Assembly: GCA_036925085.1 (NCBI GenBank)
Contig: JAUPFP010000004.1
Coordinates: 3,362,001 to 3,426,000, forward strand
DNA: 64,000 nucleotides
Direction: 5' to 3'
DNA from: Brachycybe producta
Lineage: Eukaryota; Arthropoda; Diplopoda; Playtdesmida; Andrognathidae
Shown: positions 35,192-45,571 of the stretch, piece after piece
How positions within the stretch are numbered: the first letter of the stretch is position 1
Layout of the letters: each line of letters begins with the position of its first letter
Translations under genes and position numbers: made by a program
The notes under the pieces: model-generated
Told to the model about the DNA's origin: nothing
Seen by the model: only the letters and a program-made list of their open reading frames with translations
The model's database searches: none

Positions 35192-37790
35192 ATGGCTGCA
35201 TTGAAATATGTTTGTCTTAGTTCGTCTATTTCTTCTTTTCTAATTATTTTTCTAAGTCAGTTTGTTAATTGCCATGACGATGGTTCGTATTCCATTCGTT
35301 ATGATGCAAATTCATTCCACGAAAACATTTCGAATAATTTTCATTTTGTGATGTTTTTTGCACCATGGTAATTATATATTGCTCTTTAATAGGAAATTAT
35401 ATCTAAAGAATGTATTTAAATTGTACAGTAATATTTTTAATTTTTTAATGTTTAAATGATAATTGTTCAGATTGTATTATGATAACTATGATGTGTCTTT
35501 TGGAGTTTTTTTTAAATTTTTATACGTAGTAAGTCATTATAAGTTAGTCATTGTTTTCTCTTATGCACAGCTGTTTTATTTCATATTGTTTATGTTGCAG
35601 GTGTTTGTATTTAGACTATTTTATATTATACCAAACATTGGCAATTTTAGTACAGTATCATCTTAAGTTGTAATTTATTTGGAGCTGTATTAATTGATGT
35701 TTCTTTTACAGAGGGTGCTATTTTGACGAATGGTCGGAACGGTCTTCCGGTCGGTCGGTCGGAACTACTAGTCGGAGCAGTCGGGGCAACAGTAGGAACA
35801 GTCGGGGCAACAGTAGGAACAGTCGGAAGTTTAGGTTTAGTTAAAATAAGCTTGTTGCATTGGGGGGGGGGGGGGGGGTGGCTGGGGGCCTAGCCCCCCC
35901 CCCCCCCCCCACCCCAGTCTTTAAAGAATTATTTCATCAAGTTAGTCGATTGTTCTGTTTTCTAATTTGATCAACGGGAAAGAACGGTTGCAACAATGGA
36001 CTAATTTGATGAAATAATTCTTTAAAGACCCTGCAAACCTGCAACAAGCTTAATTTAACTGAACCTAACCTTCTGACTGTTCCTACTGTTAAGATTGTTC
36101 CGACAGTTTCGACGACTATTAGTGTCCACCCGTTCTGCCGTTCATCAAAATAGCACCCCCCCCCCCCCCCCCCATTTTTTTTACATGACATTAGCCATCT
36201 TGTGTGCAAAAAAGCTGAATCTATACAGTTTTGTGTTAAGAGATTTTTTTATCCTATTCTAAGAGACTGGACCGAAAATGTATTTCATGTTATCCGTTTT
36301 CGTGCTAAATGGTTTTCGCTGTTATTTTTTTCGAGAGGTTTCATTTATTAAATACGTTGAAGAAGCAGCAAAAATAAATTTATTTTGATTTCAAACAAAA
36401 TGATTATTGTTTCAGGTGTGGCCATTGCAAGAGATTAGCTCCAACTTGGGAAGAACTTGCCGAAAAATACAACAAACAATCGCAGCTAGTAGTCAGCATT
36501 GCTAAGGTACAGTTACTATTAAATTTTGGTTTGTGATTACGTATTTTTTAACAAAATGCCGATTTCTTTTTTACAATGTTTTTTTTTGTTAGGTGGATTG
36601 TACCATTGATACGTCGTTGTGTTCCGAACAGGATGTTAATGCATATCCCACGTATTTTAGTGTTCTTATTTTTCTCTACCTTTTAAGCATTTCAGAATTT
36701 CTTTATTTTCTGAGTTTTAAAGTGTAATATTTCAGATTGAAGTTCTTTAAAGTTGGCGAACCTTCAACGAGATATCGTGGTAAACGAGACTTGGAATCTT
36801 TGGATCAGTTTGTACAAGAACAGCTTGGAACTGAACAAGTTTGTTATGATGATATTGTGCATTACTTGTCTCGATTGGATTTTGACACTGTTTTTGTTTG
36901 TGTTTGTTTTTTTAATTTAAAAAAGGTGACGTCTATACCGATCGAAGTACCGAAGCCTGAATACAATTTGGTCGAACTTGACGACAAGAACTTCCACGGT
37001 CATATTGCTTCTGGTTTACATTTTGTGAAATTCTTTACACCGTGGTGTCGACATTGTATCGAATTGGCCCCGATATGGAAAGCGTTGGCCGAGAGTTTTC
37101 AATACGACGGGTCTGTTTCTATTTCGAAGGTATTATTTAAACGCCCCTCGAACAGTAAAAATGCAAAATAAAGAAAAACTCGAATGTGATTTATGAACTA
37201 GAATTTGATCTCAGTTTTATAAGGATATTTTCACGCTGATATTTTTCAAATTAATTTTTTATGTGAGTTTGAAAATGACTCAACGATGTCTAGCATATGA
37301 TATTTTTAAAATGTTTGTCAATAAAAAGTATATTATGACAGATATTAACATGAAAAATACCTTAAAGGGATTCAGCTATCTTTCTTGTTTCTGCTCTTAA
37401 AAGACAGAATAATTAGAGTCTCAGAATTAGTTATTCATAAATCATAATGATTAATTATTATTTCAGTATTTGCTAGCGTTTTTTTGGTTGTAACAATGTT
37501 TTTTAATACTTAATAGGTTGACTGTACTGTTCATAGTAATCTGTGTGACGAATTTAACGTCAAGGGGTATCCGACATTACTTTGGTTTGAAGATGGCAAA
37601 CAGGTGAATTCAGTTATAACACGCTGCTGAAAAATATTGAGGGTGCAATAGCCACTGAAGTCTCGTAAAAACTCAAAAAAATTATGAAGATTTAAGAATT
37701 TTTAAAGCTAAGAAAAAAATGAATAAAAATCAAGTGTTGCCCTGAAAATGCTTCAGGAGTCATGGCATGACGTTTCAAGAATATTAAAAC

Positions 37791-37834
<44 letters not shown>

Positions 37835-39056
37835 ATAAAAGTAAATCGGGTCGAAATCGGCCAAAAACCCAAGTGTTTAAGTTCCCCAAAATGCCTCAAG
37901 CAGGCAGCTCCACTGGTGCCAGAAGTCCCAAATCATAGGCGTTAGGGGTAAATTGGGATTGAACAGTGGGAGGGCAAGAGTTGGGGGGCCAAGACCAAAA
38001 AGACCTAGTGTTGCATTGCATTTTGGGAAGTTCAAGTACTGAACTAAAAATGCTTCATGCTACCCAGCATGAACAACAAGAGATAAATTATCTGACAAAT
38101 GTGTGAACTTGTAAACTGTTTTTATTGCAAGTTAAACTTCTAAAAAAAATTAGAAATTAATTCAGTTTTTTGGGGGTGGTGGCTGCCACCCTGCACGCCC
38201 CCTAATTTACGCTTATGTTCCAAATGCTTTACAAAGTATGCTAATTCAACAAAGTGGAAAACTAAAAAATAATGCAAAAAAAAAAACCGGCTAAAATTAC
38301 ATAAATGCCGCCGCCCCCCCCCCCCCCCCCTGAAAAAGATGGCCTTAAATGTTTTTAAACCTTCCCTTCTTATTTTTGTTTTAAGATTATCGAATATGAC
38401 GGGGATGTTGACCACGAAAATCTTAAGGCATTTATTACAAAGATGAAAGGAGATCGGACAAAGAGTTTGGATCAGATGGATGATGGACGTATCCCTGATA
38501 TGTCTGTTGTATGTTACTGATATATTTTTTTAAAAATGTCCAGTTACTAAAACTGTAGTTATATGTTATCACAAAGTCTCCTGTCATCCAATTAACGAGG
38601 GACAATTTCAAAAATGGAATTTCAACCGGAACAACATTTGTGAAGTTTTATGCACCATGGTAATTGATTCGATTTGCATATTTTCAAACAATTTCTCTTT
38701 TCTACAATTTTGAAATTCCAAAGGTGTTCTCACTGTAAGAGATTATCGCCTGTTTGGGACGAACTTTCGAAGAAGTTCTTGGGTTCTATCGAAGTGAGGA
38801 TCGCGAAGGTCGATTGTACGGTAGAGAAAAACAAACAATTATGCAAAGAAAATGAGGTGAAACGAATTTTAATGTTTCTGACGAATATGTTAAGAATGAT
38901 GTGATTTTTTTATTTCTCGTTTTATTTTAGGTCGAAGGTTATCCTTCTTTAATGTTGTTTAAGAATGGTGTGAAAGTCGAAGAATATGGTGGATCTCGAG
39001 ATTTAGTCGCACTTCACCAGTTTGTTATGAGGAAAGTGAATCACGATGAGCTTTAA
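35192..39056 (+). CDS. TXNDC5: TXNDC5 (ERp46), ER-resident triple-thioredoxin protein
   Basis: Ten exons: 35192-35367, 36416-36506, 36593-36651, 36736-36838, 36926-37129, 37517-37603, 38386-38508, 38577-38659, 38724-38856 and 38931-39056; 394 residues. I chose the ATG at 35192 because it opens on a hydrophobic signal peptide (residues 1-27). An in-frame upstream ATG at 35138 adds a charged leader. Three thioredoxin domains follow with redox motifs WCGHC (59-63), WCRHC (183-187) and WCSHC (309-313), each with the family's VDCT...YPT...G continuation. The C-terminus is HDEL, an ER-retrieval signal. The family catalyses disulfide formation and isomerisation in the ER lumen and accepts oxidation from peroxiredoxin-4. 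The second and third CXXC motifs deviate from the CGHC found in all three human domains. Introns carry a palindromic MITE, an FB1 copy and a dispersed repeat. A (GA)n tract lies downstream near 39187. Confidence 0.95.
35711..36173. mobile_element. Second copy of the G-rich palindromic MITE, in TXNDC5 intron 1
   Basis: Tip GGGTGCTATTTTGACGAATGG-like on the left; the right end in reverse complement reads GGTGCTATTTTGATGAACGG. Inside are repeated AACAGTCGG units, GTTTAGTTAAAATAAGC, G- and C-runs of 15 or more, and TTTAAAGAATTATTTCATCA in both arms. Same family as 29218-29582. Confidence 0.75.
37136..37450 (+). repeat. FB1 foldback repeat in TXNDC5 intron 5
   Basis: TTTAAACGCCCCTCGAACAG begins only about 5-7 bases after the exon border at 37129. 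The left core (AAGGATATTTTCACGCTG) and inverted right arm (GATATTAACATGAAAAATAC, then AGACAGAATAATTAGAGTCT) are both present. Confidence 0.65.
37796..37935. repeat. Long poly(A) run and inverted copy of the 28.7-kb dispersed repeat
   Basis: A run of more than 30 A lies at about 37796-37832. It is followed by the reverse complement of the repeat seen twice at 28.7-29.0 kb (ATCGGCCAAAAACCC, AAAATGCCTCAAG, AGAAGTCCCAAAT). The A-run beside a repeat would fit a retroposed sequence, but this is not established. Confidence 0.5.
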
Positions 39057-39654
39057 CCTTTTTTTTAAATGGGTTAAGATTCAGACATGTCACAACCTGG
39101 TTTTTTTTTGAAAGCTCAAGTTTATTTTGTATTTATTAATTATTAATTTGTGTTAAAATGTGAAGGGAGTTGCACTTGGCCAAAGGGAGAGAGAGAGAGA
39201 GAGAGAAAGAAAAAGTACTGTTACTCTCATCATAGCTCATGTTTTTTTTTGCAAAATTGTGAGGGACGTTAGGAGCTGGCTCTTTTACTCTCGACTACCG
39301 CCACCTTAGATTTCAAGTTACATTTGTAATTCAGAGAACAACGACAACAAAAAAATATGAATTAAAATACGTTTTGTTTACAATTTCTGTAATAGACTAA
39401 AAGCTGGTTTCAACAAACGCCGGCTTTTAAAGCATTGTTGTCTATTTATGCAAGTTTTAAGAATGACTTGGAATTTATTCATCATGAACAATTTACGATA
39501 CTTTCTTTTCTTCAATCATTTTTTTGTCATGCATCTTGCAGACATTGTTGACAATTCCCTGGATAAAAACGGTTAAATAGTTCCTAAAGTCAATTTAAGA
39601 TTTATTACAACTAATTTTCAAAAAATAAATTTTAAATGTCTTATAAACAAAATT

Positions 39655-39935
39655 TTCTTCCACTGGATCACATAAGGGAATTTTCATGATATGATATCTT
39701 TAAAATAAATTGTTTATTGCAGTTTTAAAATAAACCAAATTTTATTGTTTTGTGACCGTTAGCAGACAATTTTTGTAATTTAATTTGCCCAGTTTCAAGT
39801 GAAAAAAGCGAATGTCGAATCTTTGAAATTGCCATAAACAATTTATTTTTAACGCCATCACTATGACCAGCAGGTGATTAATTTACTCTTCTAGTTGCTA
39901 AAGCACTTTCAATCTCTTCATATAATGTTCTTTCT
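39655..39935 (+). repeat. FB1-like repeat downstream of TXNDC5
   Basis: ATCACATAAGGGAATTTTCATG with ATATCTTTAAAATAAATTG marks the left core. TTTACTCTTCTAGTTGCTAA then AGCACTTTCAATCTCTTC marks the right arm. Both tips are lost. Confidence 0.5.
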
Positions 39936-40155
39936 TAAATATAAACATATTTTCAGATTTATAACAATTCCATATTTAAAATGCAAGCATAATACACAGA
40001 ACATTAGTACCATAATCATATTAGAAATTACCATTTTGATTAATTAAATTACGATAAATGCCACTCCAGACATGAAATACTTATACGAAAAATATAGAAA
40101 GTAGGGCTTTAAATTAATCAGAAATATATAGTGCAATTTGCAACTCTTATTCCAC

Positions 40156-40746
40156 TTAACTTTCACAAATACAATAGTTGTGTGCGTGCGGAGTGTCACA
40201 GTATTGTTGAATGTATTGCAAATTATAGTAATCATCAGCAAATTTCATAGCAAGGCATAACATTTTATTTGGGTCTGGTGGAACATCAGGTTTATGTAAT
40301 GAATATTTGAGTTTACCACCTTCTAACCAACAGAAATTAGTTTCTCCAATCGGACGATAACCTCCGACATCAAATGTGCTATTCAAAGGATCAAATCTTG
40401 GATCAAGATTTCGTGCATAGATTAATGCTTGTGATATTGTTTTTACAGCTTCGATTGTCTTGATTGAAATCAGTGCCATATTATTTGTTTCACATTTTTT
40501 CTTGGAATGGTTCCACGTGCGGTGAATATTTCTAAATAGTTTCACAGTTTTCGGTTTTTCCGTTTCAGCTAAACTCGAAAATAAGAAGAGAAAAATTGTT
40601 TGTTTTTGGTTCTGATTTAAATAAAAAAAATTTTTTTTTGCATCTTCACTTACATTTATATTCAGGTTTGCACTGATCTACCTCGGTTTTATTTGGACGT
40701 TTTATATCAAATGCACGAGTTTCCACACTTTTTAGAGTTTCGATTT
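40156..40746 (-). CDS. C-type lectin-like domain exons (5' part unassigned)
   Basis: Two minus-strand exons, 40654-40746 and 40156-40568 (TAA at 40156-40158), joined in phase 1. They encode a linker with CKPEY, then a C-type lectin-like fold: TWNHSKKKCE, ISIKTIEAVKTIS, FCWLEGGKLKYS, MLCLAMKF and an ending of YCICES. Paired cysteines fit the CTLD disulfides. The calcium/sugar motifs EPN or QPD and WND are absent, so carbohydrate binding by the classical site is unlikely. The first exon also starts in phase 1, so more exons must lie upstream. No signal-peptide exon was found between 40747 and 41614. Because every intron of the adjoining mucin-like gene is also phase 1, these may be alternative 3' exons of that gene. 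A separate gene with an unseen first exon is the other option. Confidence 0.65.
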
Positions 40747-41613
40747 CTAAAAGAATAACAAGCAAATACAACAACGATTTATGTATAAATTAGTCTAAAA
40801 ATAAACTGACTTTCTTGTTTGGCTTGTTTAGGTTTTGTAACTAGAAAGCAATTTCATGTAAATTTAAGTAAAAATATCGGAATTCTTGGAATCCTTAATT
40901 ATATTAACAGATAAATTGATGAAGTTTTCATATAAAAAACGGTAAAATGATTTCAGAATTCTACCCGTTGTGTGTTTGTTTTTGTTAGTTGTGGCCACAC
41001 ATTTATATAAATATTATAGTAGGCCTACTCGTAGATTGTGGAAAATATTTATGAAGTATAAATAACAAAGATCTTTTAGTTTCATCTTATTTCTTAAAAT
41101 AAATTGTGCTGCATAGATTTGTACAAAAAGAAAGCATTTTTAGATTATCACATGAAGTCATGACGTCACAACTCAACTGTGTCTTTCACTGCAGGTTTTT
41201 AAGTGTCTTACTCCAAATGTGCACTCTCCCATTTCAGTGTAATCAAATTGTATTTGAGTTCATTATATCCTTATGCACTTTTAACAGGTCCCCTTTTCAA
41301 TAAGCGTATACGTGTAGATTGCAAACATACTGAGACAATATAAATATACCAGATCATTTTAATTTTTATATAAAAAAGGCTAAAGGCAATGTGAAAAAAG
41401 TCTTAAGTTCAGATTAATCTTAGGCTAGGCATGATGCATTGTACATATCTACCATACACATATAATTATTGTAAATTCATATTCCAAACTTCTTATATTG
41501 GATTCACTTCCTAATAAATATGTCTACCATCAAAATCAGTACTTATTTTCATTGATATCGGTAATGTAAACTTTCAAGACAAATTAGACACTTGATAAAC
41601 CGCATTTAATTTG

Positions 41614-42762
41614 TTAGTTTGGTTTAGTTATATCTGTTATATTTGGTTTTTCAGTAGAGGTAGACAAATTGTCCATTTCGTGTCCAATTAGGCTACTTGT
41701 CGTAACATTTTCATTTGATGTGTTACCTAAATTAAAAAACACAAATGATTAAAACATATTTGCAATGGTTTTACACAGATGAACATTTTTTATGAATTGA
41801 AGTACCTGAATTATTAGCTGTGCCATCGTATAGAAGATCAGTTGATGTTAACTCCAGTATAGTAGCTTCAGATGCCGACAAAAAAAAATCATAAACAATG
41901 TTATATTAGTTTTAATTGTTCCATCAGCAATGTTGTGACTCCATTAGATGTTATACTTACAATTAGTAAGTGTTATCTCAGTAGTGATAGATTGTTGTGC
42001 TACAACAGAAACAGTGCCATTTGTAGTACCATTAGTATCAATACCACTAGTTTTATTGTCATTAGAAATTGTGGTGATTGCTACAGTTGTAGGAATTGCT
42101 GTAGTTGTTCCTAAACTTGTAGGAAGGATTTCATTTGTGGCAGCAATTGAACTCATTTTAATTGTAGTTGTAGGTGTTGACGTTTGTAAGGTTGTGGAAG
42201 TTGATTTGCCAAGAATATCCTTATCACTGTTACTGCTTTTATCATTATCAGCAACATTAGATGATATTGTCGAACAAGCTCCATCTAAAATTTTATAATG
42301 AAAGACATTTATACTCAGGGCTATCGGGCACATTTATTGTTGCAGTTCTGAACACGTTTTGCTTATTTGAGTTACAAACGAGTTTACAAAATTTGTATCA
42401 TTAAATTATGAGCATGTGTCTACCTTTGCATGGTTCCTTAGATCCATCGTCAGTCACAGGTTCTTTAGAATCTTCAAAATAATCATTCCATTCATTTTCA
42501 ACTACTTCACAAGGCATATTTCCTATATAAATATGTATAATCAACATAAAGAACAATATTCACTTCATTTCTTATTAAATTATTAGTTGTATTAAGTAAA
42601 TACTATACCTTCATCAGCGTAGTCATAGTAAAAACATCGAATTCCACATATTTGAGGAAAATACCAGAATACTTTTTGACAATTTTCACACATAGGTTGT
42701 AGTTCTTTAAACAGACAAAAATACACCAGTAAAATGGGGAAAAACATATATCTAAACTCCAT
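41614..42762 (-). CDS. Secreted Thr-rich mucin-like protein, copy 1 (unknown family)
   Basis: Five minus-strand exons: 42609-42762, 42424-42522, 41961-42284, 41806-41865 and 41614-41726; 249 residues, all introns phase 1. Residues 1-22 are a signal peptide. A Cys-containing module follows (CENCQKVFWYFPQICGIRCF, then NEWNDYFEDS). The large third exon encodes a Thr/Ser-rich stalk (TTTIK, GTTTAIPTT, NGTTNGT) with many potential O- and N-glycosylation sites. The tail is short and polar. No membrane anchor or known domain is recognised. The 3' splice site before exon 4 is unremarkable and is the least certain border. The neighbour at 43311-44384 is a clear paralogue with identical exon architecture, so this is a tandem duplication. 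A secreted surface, mucus or defence role is only a guess. Confidence 0.7.
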
Positions 42763-43310
42763 AGTTGTGTTTTTTTTTCTTTTGTTCTAACAACCAGAAA
42801 GAATATGAACACAACACACAATCAAATAATTTGTAATGGCAAACCTTTAATGGAAAGATGAAACTGTTTATCCGGTTATTTCCCATTGTCACTGATCAAA
42901 ACAGTTCAGGTTAAAAAAAGGGGAAATCATTGATTGAGTGAAATTTTAGATGTTTGTTAAAAATATTTTAACATAAGCATATTTAAATAAAACTATTTCA
43001 ACTATTAATAAAACTATTTTAATTATTTCAACTATTAACAAAACTATTTTTGACATTTTTTGTTGTGGAACCACATTTTATTAATATCTATAACCTATGT
43101 TGAATGGTGTATATATAATGTGTACACAACATATACGAGACACTTCCAATTTATTAAATCTTTATTTTTATTTTATAAAAAAAGCTAACTACACATTAAT
43201 GAATGAATTAGAATCATAAATTGAAAATTAAAAAGAAGTCTGTAACTCTATGCTCAGTCTATATGCTCAGCTGAACCTCATCAGTGTAGTCAACTTTATA
43301 TTTATATTCA

Positions 43311-44384
43311 CTATTTTGAAGTTGTCAAGTTAGAATTCTCAACATTTGTTGCAGTTACATTAGTATCGTTTTTATTTGGTGTGTTGCCTAAATTAAAAAA
43401 ATATGAACCAACAACATAAGATTACAGTGCTTCTTCACTAATATTTTATAAATTAAAATACCTAAATTTACAACTGTCAGGTTGTTTAAGAAAACAGGTG
43501 GCATTGGTACCAAAGATGTATCTTGATAAATGCAAAAATGAAAAAAAAAAAAAATAGAAATAATGTTATTTTCCGTCAACAAAGCCATTGAATAATTAGA
43601 ATAAACCTGCATTATTTGACAGCTCGGGCCAAGGATGCCAAGCTAAAAACCCACAGTGGCTGGAATAAGGCTGGCTTTCATCACATGGCGGTTTTGCAGA
43701 AGTGGTAACTGGTGGTGGTGGTAATGTCGTCGGCTGTGCCACAGTTGTGAGAATAGTCGTAGTTGGTGCCAAAGTTGTCGCGATGGTTTCAGTTGTTGCA
43801 ACAATTGTAGTATTCGGTTTATTCGTTTGTACAGTTGTGGAAGGATTGTTGTTATTGTTTTTCTCAATATCACCATCATTACGTGAACAATCCCCATCTA
43901 AAATAATACAATTTGTGTTTAAGCATTATTTAAAAAAAGTGTAAAATTTAACATAATCATATTTATAAAATGCAAATGAGTACATCAAATTTGAACATGT
44001 TCAAAATAATATCTGTCTACCTTTACATAACTCATTATATCCACTATCATCATTAGAATCACCAAAATAGTCATTCCATTGGTTTTCAGTCACATCACAA
44101 TAAGGTCCATTCCCTATGTATAAGTATAAAATATCATCAACACACAACCAGTCCATTTAGTATCATTTATTTCATTTTTTCAAATTTTTGCTTAGTTTTC
44201 ACACACACAAACACATATATGTCATACCTTCTCCATAAAAGTAGTCATAGTAAAAACATTGTATTCCACAAATTGTCGGAAAAAACCAATACGTTCTTTC
44301 GCAATTTTCATACATAGGTTGTAGTTTTGTAAACTGAGTAAAATACAAGAGTAAAATAGGCAGAAACATATTTCCAAACCCCAT
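43311..44384 (-). CDS. Secreted Thr-rich mucin-like protein, copy 2 (unknown family)
   Basis: Five minus-strand exons: 44228-44384, 44021-44113, 43607-43897, 43462-43521 and 43311-43387; 225 residues, all introns phase 1. Residues 1-22 are the signal peptide (MGFGNMFLPILLLYFTQF). The module CERTYWFFPTICGIQCFYYD then ENQWNDYFGDS aligns with copy 1. The third exon is Thr/Pro-rich (TTTIL, LPPPPVTTS) but, unlike copy 1, ends in an extra Cys-containing segment (PPCDESQPYSSHCGF). Exon 5 begins NTPNKNDTN, matching copy 1's NTSNENVT. Stalk sequence and length have diverged much more than the N-terminal module, as in mucin-like proteins. No lectin-like exon follows this copy before copy 1 begins. Confidence 0.7.
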
Positions 44385-44399
44385 TGCTGTATTTAGTCA

Positions 44400-45560
44400 G
44401 GGGTTTATTTTAAACAAATAAAGAGTATGAAACATAAAGCAACAAGTGCTGTGAAACAATTTGAAATGGCAAACCTTTAACGGAAAGTTGAAACGAATTT
44501 TTATGTTTATTGCAAATTGTCATTTGATAAAGGTAGTTAGTTTAGTTCAACTTGTTCAAGAGAACCACTGAGTACCAACTGATTTTAAAAAATTAAAATA
44601 AAGGTAAATCACATTTCTAAAATTTCAGTTAAATAACTTTTAACTATTAATTTTCATGTTTATTTATTATTAGTAGTAAACCTGATGTTAGAAGTTGAAG
44701 TTTTTAGGTTTTTTGTTTTAATCTTTATACGTCATTTGTGTGCTTTTTTTTTAGCTTGCTTTAGATTTTTAAGCGGTCGTTGCTATCTGGTAAATCTGCT
44801 ACAGTATTTGGCATAGTACTATAGCCTCCTCCTCTAAGATTAGACCCATCAAAGGCAAGCAACAAGGCGAAAGGGCTATACACAGAGGCTAGCAATAGGT
44901 CACATAGGTAATTTCTCCAAATATCTATTTTCTATTCCATACATACTGTATATCTATCGAACAGTGAGTGACGTGAGTTACAACAAACTTAAATACATGC
45001 TTGGATGCCACAATGGGTTTATGTCCAATTTTCATGCAGAATTTAGATAAATATTTTTGATTGTATATAATTTACATAGTATTTTGTGCATTTGTAACCC
45101 ATGTTTGAGGGTATAGCAATTAGTTCAATTAAGTTTTATAAATTGTATGCTACCATTCATAGCCCCATTTATAAGAAACTTAAATTTTAGAGTTAAAAAT
45201 ATTTAAAACAACAACAACCTCTTTTAGAAATTGTCATATCAAGTTACAATGTCAACAAATTAACTTATTTTAAACATTAAGTAGTTTAAGTTGACTCACA
45301 ATTTGTTATAAAATTTCAAATAAGATTAGCAATTTAACTGAACATTGCCAAACTCCCAATGGTCAGTAATATATTTTATTTTTAAAATAAAAAACTTTAA
45401 CCTGCAAATTGCAATACCTTTTTAACCACAGTAAAGGAAATTATGACTAAATATTTCATTCAAAAACACTATTTTATTTCAATTATAAAACATAACAAAC
45501 GATACAACTGTTTATCTGATAAGTACAAAATCATTTCTTATACTAATAGTGACATGAAAA
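44400..45560. other. Intergenic stretch between the mucin-like pair and TMEM243-like
   Basis: AT-rich, with no exon or repeat recognised. It should include the promoter of the minus-strand mucin-like copy 2, just above 44384, and the 3' UTR of the TMEM243-like gene. TTTATT (AATAAA on the minus strand) lies at 45473-45478. Confidence 0.4.
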
Positions 45561-45571
45561 AAAAAATCAAT

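Noticed and set aside
36737..37171. Single uninterrupted TXNDC5 exon through 36839-36925
   Set aside because: The inserted 29 residues look intronic (Cys/Phe/Val from T-rich sequence before AG) and family alignment joins cleanly without them; kept as a finding instead.
40156..40545. Starting the lectin-like protein at the 40545 codon
   Set aside because: That codon is GTG, and the frame continues upstream to a 3' splice site at 40568, joining another exon in phase.
41948..42298. 116-codon plus-strand frame opposite the mucin-like stalk
   Set aside because: Antisense shadow of the Thr-rich exon; hydrophobic Val/Leu content follows directly from complementing ACA/ACT codons.
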